A stretch of 64,000 bases of DNA from positions 248,001 through 312,000 of the forward strand of contig VXCM01000257.1 in assembly GCA_014773175.1 (NCBI GenBank). Reading direction: 5' to 3'. Source of the DNA: Lucifuga dentata (taxonomy: Eukaryota > Chordata > Actinopteri > Ophidiiformes > Bythitidae). Below are positions 1 to 12,941 of this stretch, in pieces. The number at the start of each line of letters is the position of its first letter. The first letter of the stretch is position 1. Under the pieces are notes generated by a model. The model did not search any database. It had not been told where the DNA came from and saw only the letters and a program-made list of their open reading frames with translations. Position numbers and translations under genes: made by a program.

Positions 1-1389
1 TTCAACTGTGCAATAATCAATCACATAATTGCTCTTTAATACCACTGTGTTCATTTTACTCATGTCAACTTATTGGTAACTCAGACTTATCACATTTTGC
101 TGAGTCCTTTAAACCAACGAACAGCCCCGTGCAGTCAAAGAAATTAAGAACTATTGCCTTGTATGTGTTTCTATTCATGCACAAGAAGAAAGAAATCACA
201 TTTATATAGACAAATTTCTGTTTATTAAACAATGAAAGTTGAGTTTAGTTGAGCTGTGTCAGCAGTTTTTGGAAAGTTACTGTACAAACTGTGCAAACTG
301 AGACATAGTAGCTCAGTAGTAGCAGATAAAAGTTTAATCAGAACACGATGAAAATGCCAGACCTTTGTCCTTTAACATAACTGTTTTTGGACTGGACTGG
401 CTAGCATCTGTGATTTATCGAGAAAACAAGGCTTCATATTTAGTCTGACTCTGTGTGTGATGCTGTGAAGAAAACAGCAGGACAATATTATTGCTACAAC
501 TTTATATATTTGACTGATTTTTATTCAGCGACTCACTCCATGATCAAAACATTTGTAATTGGTTTTTTAATTACCATGTCGTGTCAATTAGCATTTTCAT
601 TTACAAATTGGTTCCTCATTTACTTTTCCATTTACTAACTTATACGGCACTCTGAGGCATATTGTGGCAAAACTAATCTGCCATGCAATTTCTCATTGGC
701 TGTCACCTGAACATGGGGATGCACACCCCATGTGTGCACCCAAAACTAATTTCTGTCTTTATTACAGTTACAAGGACACATACAGTGTGAGTCCTTGTTA
801 TATCAAATGGCATATTAACAAAGCTTTTCCATAACACGGTCCTGGAGTGCCATGTAAATGGTAATTTGCTGTTGGAATTGAAAATTAAATTGGTAAATAT
901 GGAAAACCAGTGAATTAACAGAATATTTTTCTCTCCTTATTCCCCTTTAAAAACTGTGTTGTCAATTTGATTTACATAAATAATACCCCTCAATTTATTT
1001 ATATATTTTGATTAATAATTTGCCAGTTATATTTGGCCATTTATAAATCACTATTTATTGATTAATCATGGGTCCATTTAAATCTCCTGCATCATAAACA
1101 AAATTAGATCACTGTGAAAAATGAAATTAAATTTTTTATGCAGATGATGCTGATTTATATGCCTGATTTATATGAATAAATCAAGTGGTAAACAATGCTC
1201 AACTTAGCTTTCTGGAGTATTTGTTACCTCTGATGGATGGAAATTGAGTTAGTAGAAGTTTAAAAGTATCTAGAGTTCTGGATACATAAAGATGCTCTTA
1301 TACCATCTGCTGTTTTCTGGTGACTATTTCTCTTCACATTTGTGTGTCCTATGTGGACAATTCTGCTGATGATCATTGATTCATTTGCA

Positions 1390-1580
1390 GTCCTTTCCTT
1401 CAGGAAGGAGCCCATTAACTCAGATTCAAGTCAGAATTACAACCTACAAATTCTCACAAAACGTATGCCCTTAAAGTCTCAAAAACTGATAAAGATTTGG
1501 GAAGGAGAGCTTTTAACTTCCAAGCTCTACATTCTTGGAATAAAATTCAAGAAGAAGTTAAATATCTGTTTTTGACACAT
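1390..1580 (+). pseudogene. Decayed LINE reverse transcriptase C-terminal fragment
   Basis: Across frameshifts the plus strand reads like the C-terminal end of non-LTR reverse transcriptases: an NYNL-type motif near 1434, then LGRRAFNFQALHSWNKIQEE near 1497-1555 in another frame. The GRRAF...WN pattern is a common LINE signature. The fragment is short and shifted, so family assignment (L2/CR1/Rex1 type) is only a guess. Confidence 0.4.
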
Positions 1581-2164
1581 GAATCACTGAATATTGAAAA
1601 AATTACTTTTTTTAATACTTTAATTTAATTTTCTATATTTGTGAATTATGATTTATGGTCTCACCTTCATCATTCTTCCTTCCTTCCTCAGTTTTTACTG
1701 ATTTTGTCTGAATGAGGCAATGTTCAGGAGATGTAGGTGTCAGTAGGTTTTCCAGTGTAGATAAAGGTTGATGTCAGCCTGTGTGTATGTATGTGTGTGT
1801 GGGAAGGGCTCCATGTTACAAACATCACCAAGGGCCAATGAATGAGGAGCAGCACTGGAAAATGTTTATATTTATCAGCTGGCACCAAGATTTAGAGTGG
1901 ACACAGAGAATGAATGTCAAATATATGATACAAACAGATTAAATCCGCCTAAGCTGCATCAACAGATGTCTGGTAAACAAGAAATTACAGCACATTTCTT
2001 GCATGTTGATTTAACATCTAATATTTACAAACACATATTTTCATAGCAGCTCAAAGCCTTTAAACCTGCATTAATCAATATTTGAACCAAACGACCCTTT
2101 CAATGTGAAAGTATTACATTTGTAGCTCTGCAGAGCTTTTAACCCACTTTTGCCCAATTTTTTG

Positions 2165-2202
2165 TTTTAATATGCAAAATTACCGGTATGGTCCTTTATA
2201 GC
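2165..2202. mobile_element. Right-end remnant of the TTAA-flanked repeat family
   Basis: The sequence AATATGCAAAATTACCGG leading into TATGGTCCTTTA matches the right terminal repeat of the family seen intact at 9107-9675. Nothing else of the element remains. Confidence 0.5.
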
Positions 2203-3368
2203 TGCATTTTTACTGTTGAGTCTTGTCAACAACATTTCTAACAGTAGAAATCAGTCCAATATTTACAAACTGTGATTGTGATTGTACTCTACCTTCCCAG
2301 CATCAAACAGCAGGAGTTGGTGGAGACCAAAAAGTCAGTTAAATAATTAAATAAATGAAATAAACTTTGCTGATCTTGCTGCAGCACAGTAAGATGATAC
2401 TGATGGCAACCAATGAGCCAGTGTTGTGAGACAATGAGCAAGATTGTGATCAGTAAAACAGAAACATGACAGCAACCACGTTCAGCCATCATTCTCTCCT
2501 TGACATCTTTCAGCCAGGACTGTGCAGCGCACTAAGAACAGAACATATGGAAAACCATAAAGGAAACTTTAATCATCCCTAAAATGTCAGGCACTTGGCC
2601 AAGAGGAAATTAGCTGGATCATTTTTCCTAACATTGCAAAATTCAAATAAATGCATCATCTGTTTCTACAGAATATACAGAGAATATGCTGATTAAATGC
2701 AGTTTATATTACCTTTGATAATATTTAACAGATTTTACAGAGGGTTTTAGCCCAGTACCTACATTAGTTTGTCAGGCTGCTTGTCTACTTACAAATGCCA
2801 GAACTGAGATGTTAGTCTTTTTAAAAATCAAATCTAGCATATTATGGCCCTTAGTCAAGTTGGTAAATCCCATACACAGCTTTAATGCTAGTATGTGTTA
2901 AGAGACCATGATGTTTGGACTGAAGTGATCCCTGAGCTGAAGCTCCATGTCATTGAAGAGATGAGCTTTGATCCCCCTGTGAGAATCAGTGATGCTTTAT
3001 CTAGTGTAGATAACAGGCTGTGGGCTTTGTTATCTATCTCCTCCATTCTGATATCTCTCCACACTTCCTGACACAAGACAGTTGTATTTTATCCAGCTAT
3101 CCTAGGTGGGAAATGCAACTGAGATAAAAGAGCAGAAGAACTTTAGGTGACAGCGATAGAATCCATCACCAGACTGCAAATCTTGATATTATAAGACAGA
3201 GGTACATCAGCACTGAAATCGCTGTTGCTCAACACACTGCAGAAAATGGATTAGGAAATGGACAGGAATCAGCAGGCTTTTGGTTAGTGAAAAACTCTCT
3301 TCCTTCTGACTGACTGGAAAAATGTAGCTTTCCACCCAGATGAGTTTAATTTTACTTCCCATACTCAC

Positions 3369-3449
3369 CATCCTGCACTGTCTTCTTGGCAGGGCCAGGG
3401 TGAGCTTTGGCTCCCGGGTCTCCATATCTGACAGGCTGGGCCTCTCGTT
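3369..3449 (-). CDS. spock1: Probable 81-nt phase 1-1 exon of spock1 (possible cassette exon)
   Basis: A GC-rich block (49 of 81 bases G or C) sits in AT-rich intron. The acceptor is pyrimidine-rich and ends GCGTTTTTCAG at 3450; the donor is ATG followed by GTGAGTAT at 3368. Entered in phase 1 from exon 3, it is open: the junction codon gives Glu, then REAQPVRYGDPGAKAHPGP and on to KKTVQD, ending again in phase 1. Length and symmetry mean it could be skipped without changing frame. I do not recall a matching segment in mammalian testicans, where LDQ-type sequence runs straight into ALDP. All three frames are open, so coding status rests on the splice sites and phase match. It could also be an exon of unknown origin. 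Confidence 0.5.
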
Positions 3450-3787
3450 CTGAAAAACGCAGTCAAGAAATAAATAAATAAATAAATAAATAAAAAAGGA
3501 AGTATGTGCCAACAACTGAGTTTGGCTAATAAATTAACTCCACATTGGTTATAACCTCAAAGAGCAGACTGTAATCTAATGCTTTATTATATCTTAAGAC
3601 ATTTTGTGATCCAAAGCCAGACTCGGTGGTGCTCTACACATCAACCATCATTTTTCTCACTTGAAAGGAATAATCATTACAGCATCATTACCAAATGACG
3701 CATGAAACGCACAAACAAAATCACACAGCTGAGGGAAAACAAAGTAATGCACCTATCCATCTAGATACAAAAACACAAATCCATCGG

Positions 3788-3791
3788 CTCT

Positions 3792-3838
<47 letters not shown>
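3788..3838. repeat. (CT)n microsatellite
   Basis: Near-pure CT dinucleotide run in the intron, directly readable. Confidence 0.97.
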
Positions 3839-3842
<4 letters not shown>

Positions 3843-4160
3843 GAGCCTTGGGGCACTTTCAGACAACAATAGCACTACAGCCAAACAACGAACAGAACTG
3901 TGTTGTTACAGGGTACAGGTAGAGGGTGAAATATAACCCAGGAAGTCTAGTTTGAAGGCTTATTAAACACCAAAACACTGTGTGGTGCTTTATGCTCCTC
4001 TGAGGCAGGACTGTACAACAGCTAGACAGTTATCTCAGCAGCAGAATTGATGTCTGTGAGGTAAACAGGAAGTTAGTTCAATGCTACAAGGTAAACGCTG
4101 AAAGGTATTGTAACTAGTATGTGCGTTTGCATGTATTCGATTGGCCAACACAGCAGCAAC

Positions 4161-4197
4161 TTTTTTTTTTTTTTTTTTNTTTTTTTTTTTTTTTTTT
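4161..4197. repeat. Poly(T) run with a single N
   Basis: Homopolymer T interrupted by N at 4179, probably an unresolved assembly join. Confidence 0.9.
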
Positions 4198-6328
4198 GAT
4201 GGAGCCCTCTAAGATGGCACCATCTGCTACACCAGCACAGTGGTCTCATTGAAATGAATGAGGAAGGCTGCACTTGCTGCTGCAGTGCCATTGTCAGTGT
4301 GAATTAAAGGGCCCTTGGGGAAGCAGCAGAATGGAGTGGGCCAAACACTGAGAGGTGAAGACAGTTTTTCATGTCTGTGTGTAGGCTGTGACATTAACAA
4401 CCTGAGATGATTAACTTCCTAATTCATCCAGCACCTTTATTTATTAGTCAGCAAAGCTTTTGAGCAACTGTCAGACTTCTTTTTAGCTTTTCCTGCACTC
4501 TTTCCCTGGAGAAGTAGGTAAAAGCACCACTGATTTATATGAGGCTGGTTTAAGGAAAGAAAAGAAAGGAAATTTGCAGATTTTTTTCCTGTATTCATTA
4601 TTTCCCCCCTACTGGCTTTCTTTCCCTTTCACATTAATGGGGTGTCTATCTTGCCTCTGCTTATCTTTGTACAGTATATCCCTCTGCCTCCTTCCTTCAA
4701 GAGTCTCTGACACCTCTCTCACTTCACATGGTGGCATTTAGCCTGAAGGCTGCCATGATCAATAGCAATAACTCAAATCCTCTGAAGTTTATTTATCCAA
4801 ATTTATGATGATCAACAAATCCCCACTGGCCAGACTGCAAAAGGGTGAGATCCAACAGGCTGTCTGTCCCTCTGGGTGATATAATGTGTACTTTTGCTAA
4901 AAAGCCTGTTCAGCATGCTTCACAAACTGCAGTCCATTGATTCATGGCTTCATTTTGTTCTGAGTTTGTATTTGTTATTTGCTTTGGCTTAGCCTTTGTA
5001 AACTGGAGGTGCAGGATGGTCACAATTCTCCCCATTGCTCGATCTGCCAACATTTACACTCATTTAGTCACCACTGCTCACCTTCCTCAGAGCCTTTTCT
5101 ACATTTTCCTCCATACCATTAATTATTTTCATCCTTGTTAAATAGGAATTAGATTGCTTTTGCTGACTTGATTGGCTTCAGCTGCTCACTAAATTAACAA
5201 TTCCCTTTGTGTGGCTGTGTGTGAATTTCCTTTCTCTGTGTCTTAGCAGGCTCCAGGTATTGATTACCGTCTGTAAGTGTGTGGGTTTGTGTGTCTGACT
5301 GCTAATTTACTGTGTACACCTGAATCACTGTGGCATATATGTTCGTGTGTGAGCCGATAGTTCCACTTATGTGTTAAGATTCAACACAGCGCTCTCCCCT
5401 CTGAAGGACAGAGATAAGAGCAGAGCCGAGGGTCATGGATATTGATATTGACTCACTTTTTATAATGTGGCCAACAAGCCATTAAAATCAAGGCAGTAAA
5501 CAATGTTTAGAGAACGCCTGGAGAGTTAGAAAGCTACAAACTATCAGCACATTACGCTGAAATGAAATATATGTTCTTGCTCTGGCTCACTCTCCATTTA
5601 ATACACGGTACAGACCTGAGGTGCTCACTGTTGTTTGTCTCTTTCCTTATAGTTTCTCTCTTTCTATGTAATTCCCTAAGATCCTCGAGACAACGATCAA
5701 AGATTGTTATATATGAGAGTGGAGTAAAAACAGGAATGGAGTTAAGGAAATAAGAGTAAACAAAATATTTTTAGAGACATGGAGTCAGTGAGCAAAAGAG
5801 ACATCTGGCTAAATACATAACAATGGTGAACACTTCCAATCAGCCTGATTGGTAATTTAGAAGCTCCAGATTTTTGTGGCTTTTTTTGTGGCTGTTACTG
5901 CTGAACTAAAGAGCATCAGAAATGATTTTCATTCTTTATGCCAAAATAGTTACTATAGTAACCACTGATTCGCTAATGTCACTGGGCAAATGTACAAGAG
6001 TAGCAAGCACTAATTACAAAATGAACTCAAACTGTGCAGTATTTTATTGTCATTAACAGTGATAATCTGTATGGTTTCTGTCTTGTCCTCTGTCTTTCTG
6101 CTCTGGCTCTCTGTGCCTCCTGTGCTCCTCTGGACTGATCGTAATAATGCTGCTCTTTGTAAAAATCCTCCCTTTGACTTTTTTTTCACGAATACATTGC
6201 AGGCCTAAATGCAAGAATCCAGAAGGAAATTGGCAGCATACTGATTTTAACACTGGCCTTGCTGAGAGTGCAGCTATTATCTGCTGTCACTGTTCCTCCC
6301 CTTTGTCTTTATCTATCGCTGCTCAAGC

Positions 6329-6605
6329 TTAAATAACCATACTGGCGATTTTGCATGTTGAAGACCAAAAAATACTACCTGCATACACATTACTGACAAC
6401 CATTTTCCAAAACAAAAAAAACCTTATTTTAGTTTTCCTGTTACTTTGCAAAATCTCCTAATCTTTCAAAATCGAATGTTCAGATGATATATTAAATTTC
6501 TGTATTTTACCTGCTAACATGCAGAATGGACTATTGTTTTTAATTTCTCTGTAAAAGCTGTCTTCACCTGGGACTATATTCTGCAGGATGAAAGTTTAGA
6601 AGGTG
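6329..6605 (-). mobile_element. TTAA-flanked inverted-repeat element, truncated copy
   Basis: It begins TTAAATAACCATACTGG, an altered terminal repeat, followed by GCATACACATTACTGACAAC and the internal block around CTTTCAAAATCGAATGTT. These match the copies at 9107 and 51362 in the same orientation. The right half is missing, ending near GGGACTATATTCTGCAGG. Confidence 0.65.
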
Positions 6606-6870
6606 ACTGTTCAGTTAAAAAAAAAAAAAAAAAAAAAGTTTTGAAATGCACACAAATGATGGAATGTTTGAGCCAATCATCTACATTGCTCTGGTCCACA
6701 GTGGAACTCAGTTTGTTTGACTGAGTGTGTGAGAGTGTTTGAGAGCAAGCATTTCTGCTTTCCTGTAAATGGGAAAAGGAAAGTAAATGTCAGGACATGG
6801 CTGATGTTTTAATGACTACAAGGCTGCACTCTCCCTTTAGATTGCTGCAGTCAGTCACAGGTGGGGAGTA

Positions 6871-6872
<2 letters not shown>

Positions 6873-6912
<40 letters not shown>
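6873..6912. repeat. (TG)n microsatellite
   Basis: Pure TG dinucleotide run. Confidence 0.97.
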
Positions 6913-6913
<1 letters not shown>

Positions 6914-7181
6914 CCTGCCTATTCATGAACACTGCGTATATTGTACAAAAAATAGATATTACATGTGCTCAGTTATATACCTGAGTCAGCATTCATTTTA
7001 ATGACAGTTACTACTAAATATGGTAAGGACAAATGTCAGAGAACACTGGGTTTTAGACCCACTTAAGGAACTAAATTACCAAGTTTGGGATAAAAATTCA
7101 AACCTCAGCTGTATTTTCTTGAAAACATCTTTTCCACAAGCAAAGTAGACCAAGAAAAAGACTGTCTTAAAGACCAAATTT

Positions 7182-7288
7182 ATGTCACCTCACATACACA
7201 GGGCCATACACTAGCAGTCCTAAATAAATAAATAAATAAATAAATAAANATGTCACCTCACATACACAGGGCCATACACTAGCAGTCC

Positions 7289-7331
<43 letters not shown>
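7182..7331. repeat. (AAAT)n microsatellite with duplicated flank around an N
   Basis: A 67-bp block at 7182-7248, starting ATGTCACCTCACATACACAG, is repeated exactly from 7250 after an N at 7249. Both blocks end in AAAT repeats. The pattern is that of a failed overlap at an assembly join. Confidence 0.9.
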
Positions 7332-7636
7332 AAAAAAATTAAGTCACCCAGAAATTTTTGTTTAATTTTATTCACCAAGGTTGCCTCAAATTGATATAAA
7401 TATATGTAAATATATAGCCAAGACATTAATAATGTAGCCTAGTCTAGTATCCTAATGATAAACGCTTTTAACTCATCCTTAATTAGTCATATTTAAATGC
7501 CTTTTAGTTATTAGAGACACTTTGTAATTGTTTTAGCACACCTGAAACCAATTATTTTGTTCAAATAAGAAGTTAATTTGTCTTTGCTTGGTTGCAAGGT
7601 ATTGGAATTTTTAAAGTTTAAATTCTGGTTTTCAAA

Positions 7637-7998
7637 ATGGCCAAAACAAAACAGCCTTCTCAAGAAACATGGTGGGCTGTCATTTTGCAAAATGAAGGTT
7701 ATTCCGTGTGTCAGCTTGCAAGAAACTGAAGATTTTATACAAAGGTGTTCATTACTGTCTTGAAAGAAGAAGGCAAACTGGATCAAACAGGAAAAGAAGC
7801 GGATGAGCCAGATGCACAACTGCTCAAGTGGATAAATACATGAGATCTGTAGTCTGAGAAATAGACTCCTCAGGTGGTTGCTTCTTTAATATTACACACC
7901 AAATAACAGTGTCATCTGCAACAGTGACAAGGAGACTCCGGGATGCTGGCCAGAGGTTAAAATGGACAAAAGAACACAGACGGATGGTGGATGACTTT
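7637..7998 (+). pseudogene. Decayed Tc1-like transposase, N-terminal half
   Basis: From the ATG at 7637 the translation reads MAKTKQPSQETWWAVILQNE then GYS, close to the helix-turn-helix start of fish Tc1 transposases. Downstream, in shifted frames, are an SLRNRLL-type motif (near 7850) and KWTKEHRRMVDD (near 7960), matching the conserved SLRNRRL and AKEHRHWT regions. The frame is broken by a stop after QLARN and by further shifts. The C-terminal half with the DDE catalytic residues is not recognisable nearby. A dead copy. Confidence 0.75.
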
Positions 7999-9000
7999 TC
8001 TTTTTATTTGCCAGTTCAGATAGTTTTCTTTGAAACTTTGCATTTACAACAACATCCCATGTAGAGCAACTCTCCATGGCTGGCCAAAACACAGGATGAA
8101 CATGCCAATGAGGAGTCACCATGGAAACAATTTCCTGTGAAGGAATATTTTAATGGCAATCTGTCCATACACATACTGGAGTCAAGAAGGATTTTGAGAA
8201 ATCATATGTGAAATTTCTAGAGCTCTCCCGGCAAATGCTTTCAGTTTCAATTTGACCACTGTGTTCCTCATTTTCTAATGTCATACCTTAGCAAAATACA
8301 TAAGATTTTAGTACAACTTTTAGTGATATTTGCATCTTCTTACAATCTCACATTGAAATTAATGACAATGTAAAAATGACAAGCATCAAAATGCACTTCC
8401 CTCAAAATGGAAAATGTGAAAATGGAGCAGGGAGGAACAGTAATTTGCTGAGTCTTTTTATTAAAGCTTTCCTGGAGGGCAAAGAAGCTGATGAAAGAAG
8501 AAAGAAGACAGACAAGTGCACAATTAATCAAAAAGAATGTGATAATCACTAAATCTCTTAAAATATGAATCAAGTTCTACTAACTAATTCCCTCAAGCTT
8601 TCTTTGTGGGTGCTTACGTCACTGCTGAACGTTGATTTATGGTCATCCAGAGTTCATCATTATGCAGTTTTCATGAGATGAACTCAATATGTCAGAAATC
8701 ACAGAAAACTCTTGAGAACAAGAGGAAAAAAAAATGTGAAGGGGATGGCTATGAGAGGTGGTAGTTAGGCTGACAGAATTTTTTAGAGAGAAAGTCAGTG
8801 ATGAGAGAATTTAGAGAGAAATGGATGACGACTGGTTAAAGAAAAGTAAGGAGGAAGAGAGAGAAAAGAGATTGCAATGGGGAGGATAGACATGGAGGAG
8901 TTGGTGAATTTGTGTTTGTCTTATTGTGAAATGGTAATTTAAATTGCTCAGTGAACTTCTTTGCCACCTCCACACGATGTTAAGATTCTGACCTATCTTA

Positions 9001-9037
9001 AAAAAAAAAAAAAAAAAANAAAAAAAAAAAAAAAAAA
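9001..9037. repeat. Poly(A) run with a single N
   Basis: Homopolymer A with N at 9019. Confidence 0.95.
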
Positions 9038-9106
9038 TAGGTCCAAAAAATTTGCATATTGATTTTCTCAATACAAAATATTTGTGTGGATAGTACATGT
9101 AAAAAC

Positions 9107-9468
9107 TTAAAGGACCATACCAGCTTTTGTGCATGTTTGAGCCAAATATATTCAGTTTTCATACAAGTTACGTTACTGACAGCCATTTCCCAAAACCATA
9201 TTTCAGCTTTCCTGATATTTTGATAAATCTCTTAATCTTTCAAAATTAAATGTTCAAGTGGTACACCCACCTTAAAAATCATTGTTTCGCCTGCTAATAG
9301 TTATGCAGGCTTATGAAGTCACGGTTGTTTAAATTTTTCGATAAACGCAGGTCTTCTTTTGGGATTATATTCCCTGGTGGTGACATACATTCACTCCTCT
9401 CCTCACTTTTTATTATACTTAAATGCTAAAATAATGTAACGTAAAAAAACAAAACAAAACAAAACAAA

Positions 9469-9536
<68 letters not shown>

Positions 9537-9675
9537 NNNNNNNNNNNNNNNNNNNAAAAAAAAAAAATCACCATTCCAGTAGTATGCTTTGGGAAATGAC
9601 TGTCAGTAATGTAACATGTATGAAAATTTAATATATTAGGCTCAAACATGCAAAATGGCCAGTATGGTTCTTTAA
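9107..9675 (-). mobile_element. TTAA-flanked inverted-repeat element, near-complete copy
   Basis: The left end is TTAAAGGACCATACCAGC with GCATGTTTGAGCC; the right end is GGCTCAAACATGCAAAATGG ending CAGTATGGTTCTTTAA. The two ends are inverted repeats of about 37 bp. TTAA at both outer edges could be a target-site duplication or part of the repeat. No transposase is encoded, so this is a MITE-like non-autonomous DNA element. The interior holds a long poly(A) expansion (9448-9567) containing a 19-N gap. Confidence 0.75.
9448..9567. repeat. A-rich tract with 19-base gap (9537-9555)
   Basis: (AAAAC)n grades into pure poly(A), interrupted by 19 Ns. True length is unknown. Confidence 0.95.
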
Positions 9676-12012
9676 ATGGGTTTATGCCATAAAATTCAGG
9701 TTAGAAACAAAATGTTTCCACATACTATTCATATGAAATATTAAATAATGTATTTTTAAAAGAACCACTGAAAATTATGGAAGTTATGGAACATACTGTA
9801 AGTAATTATATTGTTCCACAACATTATTGTGGAATATGCAAATAATAGATATACATGTACTATGTGGCCAACAATGAAGAATTTGTTGCAGAAAACATCT
9901 GCCTTGACCAGATTCTGTGATGCAGAACAGTTAGAAACCAAAACAACATGGAAATCTCATTGACAGCATACAGTTAGCCTGAAATGCTGAAAATGTCAGT
10001 ACAACAATGAGATGGACCATATGTTTAAGTCAACTGGCTTTAGAACATTTTTATCACCTCTCTTTTCTCTTAAAATAAATTGGATTAGTTTGACTTATAC
10101 CTCATCACTGGTGGATTTCATCACTTGCTATTCAGTATCACCAGCAAATCATTTGTGATCCAAAATCCTGCCCAGTTTCATTGATGAGACGTTGGAGAGG
10201 CAACATGAATCATCAAGTCATTAATCAAGGGACTGGATTTTCCTCCAGCAACCTTCCTGCCTCTGATTAGTCTTCAAGGACTTCAGCTGATTCATTAGTC
10301 AAACAGAGATAGGCAGGTGGTGATCGATGCTTTAATCCTTTAAGCTGCATTAACCCTCAGTCACACGTTATGGTCACACTTGTCATTTCAATGTGTTTTT
10401 GTAATGTAACCACACATCAGATTGTATGAGCTCAAATCTCTCTGTATGCACAATTTATTGCAAAATATTTTCCTCAATTTATGTTGCCTGCCATCCACAT
10501 TCTGCTGTCAAATCTGTAAAGAAGCTCTTCAGATGGAGTAATATTTCTAGGCAAAGGGATTCATGGTCCTCCAGTATCTATGTACGTTAGAAGTCACACA
10601 ATAACAGATGATAACATCTCATGACAGCACTGGAGTCAAAAGGTGAAATTTACAGTAAGGAGTGTGATCGAGGCTGCATCATCTGGATAAAAATGGAACT
10701 AACTCGAAGCAAATCAGGCAAAAGAATCCAGCAGGCACTTCTTAAAATGACCTGACTGAATGATTCCAGTTACTGAGTCCTACAGTCTCCCTGCTGTTTA
10801 TAATGGAAAACATGAGCCATTTTATATTAACTGTCTAATTGTTTTGCTGCCATTCCTCCCAGGTGTGTTTGTGTGAGAGTAACTGCTACTGCACAGTGAG
10901 TTTGAGTTTTCAGCAGCAGGGGAGCAGTCACTCAGCAGCTGAGGCATGTCGCTGCAGGAGAAGTGGGGTTAAAATGTTTCTCCACATATAGAATCACATA
11001 TAGACTCTGGTATTAAAGCACCAGAAAGCCCTACACTTTTTGAAGTGCATGTCCATTACAAAGCAATGCACACACACACACATGCACATTTTAAAAAATG
11101 ACTTAGAATTCTCTTCCACAAGATCCAGTAAATATTTATAAGGACTCAAGAGTTGTATCACCAGTTCACTTGTGTGCGGTTCACATTTTTTCAGCTAGAA
11201 AAACACTAATGCTCATATCCCATGAGGCAAAAATGTGGAAATGTGAAAATCTCTTGTGGCGTATGTGCTGGGGAGTAAGTTTTATCAGAATGAATGGGGT
11301 AAATTGATAAGCACAATGCCAGAACTATACATACACAGAAGCAGACTATGATGAATATTTTTCTTACTGGGAATCAAGTGTTTTGGGCTCAGCCACAGAT
11401 GCATGGAAGCCTGGTATCTCTTTATCATTTCTGGGTGCATCTTCCTTTAAATAACTAAATTAGACTTCTGTATGTATGCTAATCCTGGACTCTGGCACAG
11501 AGGATTATTATGTAACATCTATGTATTTGCTGAATTCTTTGGGCAAACAAGGGACTTTATACTGGTATTTGTGGAGTCCCTGGTTAGAATGAAGCTTTGT
11601 TTACATTATATCCGCCATCTCCTCTCAGAAACCTGAGAGAAGTCTAGAATATGAAGTACTGATGTGAGATTGTTCTGATTCGGCAGTATCCATGCGGAGG
11701 TGGCCCACATAAACCTGCTCAGCAAGGCTTTCCCTCAAGAGTTACAGTAAGTGTGCCAGATATGCAAAACCTGAGCACAGAGGAACTCACAGACAAAGAT
11801 GTACGTTTGCTTTTCTCTTCAATGAGCTGCTTCCTATTGTTTGATCATCAATCTAAAGTGAAAGTGAGAGCGAGGGAGTGTTTGGAATAATTAAGTTTAG
11901 TCAAGTGTTACTGGAGTTCAAAGAGTGTTACACACATGAGTGTGATTGATAAAGTAGAATTGGCACTGCTGCAATCTTAAGTCCATAAACAGTATAATTC
12001 TGAGAAGTAGTG

Positions 12013-12034
12013 ACACACGCACGCACGCACGCAT

Positions 12035-12094
<60 letters not shown>
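12013..12094. repeat. Compound (ACGC)n-(CA)n microsatellite
   Basis: Tetranucleotide ACGC repeats turn into a pure CA run. Confidence 0.97.
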
Positions 12095-12098
<4 letters not shown>

Positions 12099-12509
12099 AT
12101 TTAAATGGATGACTGAAATTTTGTCTCAGCAGTTCAATGAACAGTACAATTTAGTCCAGGTTTGAGTTCTTCTAGTTTATATGCTTCAAATTGCACCAAA
12201 ACCAGACTGAGAGGTTATGAAGAACATAAAAAAGAAATTTACAAATTCTAATTCTATTCTGTTCTAAACCTTTCACACTAAATATTCATTTTTTTTCACT
12301 ATTTAAATTACTGTTGCCACCCCTTTTTTGTTTGTTTTCTACATTTTTAAAAATATTTTTTTTAATTATATGCTTCTTTCTCTTTTGGAATGATTTTCCC
12401 GAATATTCATATGCAACAATCAAATATCCATTTGCAAAATGTAAAAATGTATGTAGAGACTAATATTGGTCTTCTGATGGAACTTTGCATTTTGTGATTG
12501 TCAGCTGCA

Positions 12510-12606
12510 TTTTTATAATGATGAATTTTAGCAAACAAATTAGATGTATGCAGGTATTTTGTTTTATTGGACTTAAACATGCAAAATCACCAGTATGGTC
12601 TTTTAA
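12510..12606. mobile_element. Right-end fragment of the TTAA-flanked family
   Basis: It ends ACTTAAACATGCAAAATCAC then CAGTATGGTCTTTTAA, matching the family's right terminal repeat. The left boundary is uncertain. Confidence 0.5.
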
Positions 12607-12895
12607 AATAGCATGACAGAGATAGAAAATTAATATAAAATGAAAATAACCTCAATCATGAAGTTAATGGAAATACAAAAACTCAAATAATTTCTGTATA
12701 ATCTTGCTAAGTCTTGTGCTAAGAATGGCTGCTTACTTGAGTCCCTGTGGGTTTTTTGCAGCTAAAGAAAATGACTCACTTCTCTAAATGGAGGACATGT
12801 AGGCTAAAGAAGGCTTAAAACGCCTTGTGGGACCCAATAATGAGCCCTATGGACACAGTTAATATGAATGTAAGTATTTTTAAAGTCACACTTAC

Positions 12896-12941
12896 CTTGG
12901 TCTAGAGACTTGGCAGGAGCCCAGCTTTTGAAGTAGTCATC
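12896..12941 (-). CDS. spock1: Testican exon 3 (DDYFKSW...LDQ)
   Basis: This 46-nt exon has acceptor CAACGCAG ending at 12942 and donor GTAAGTG starting at 12895. It encodes DDYFKSWAPAKSLDQ plus the first base of the next codon (phase 1). It joins exon 2 in phase 0 to rebuild the conserved WNRFRD-DDYF run of testicans. Human SPOCK1, from memory, reads DDYFRNWNPNKPFDQ here and continues with an Ala codon (GCN), consistent with the terminal G. The neighbouring introns are 42 kb upstream and 9.4 kb downstream. Confidence 0.88.

Larger units (their letters stand above)
1..3368. other. Intronic sequence left of the 81-nt exon
   Basis: No conserved testican exon was found. The stretch holds a LINE C-terminal relic (about 1390-1580), a right-end remnant of the TTAA-flanked family (about 2165-2200) and otherwise AT-rich unique-looking DNA. 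Confidence 0.6.
3450..12895. other. Intron between exon 3 and the 81-nt exon
   Basis: This 9.4-kb span contains microsatellites, a Tc1 relic (7.6-8.0 kb), two TTAA-family copies (6.3 and 9.1 kb) and a right-end remnant at 12.5 kb. The stretch 10150-10330 is complex, non-repetitive sequence that might be conserved noncoding DNA, but nothing in the single sequence proves that. Confidence 0.6.
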
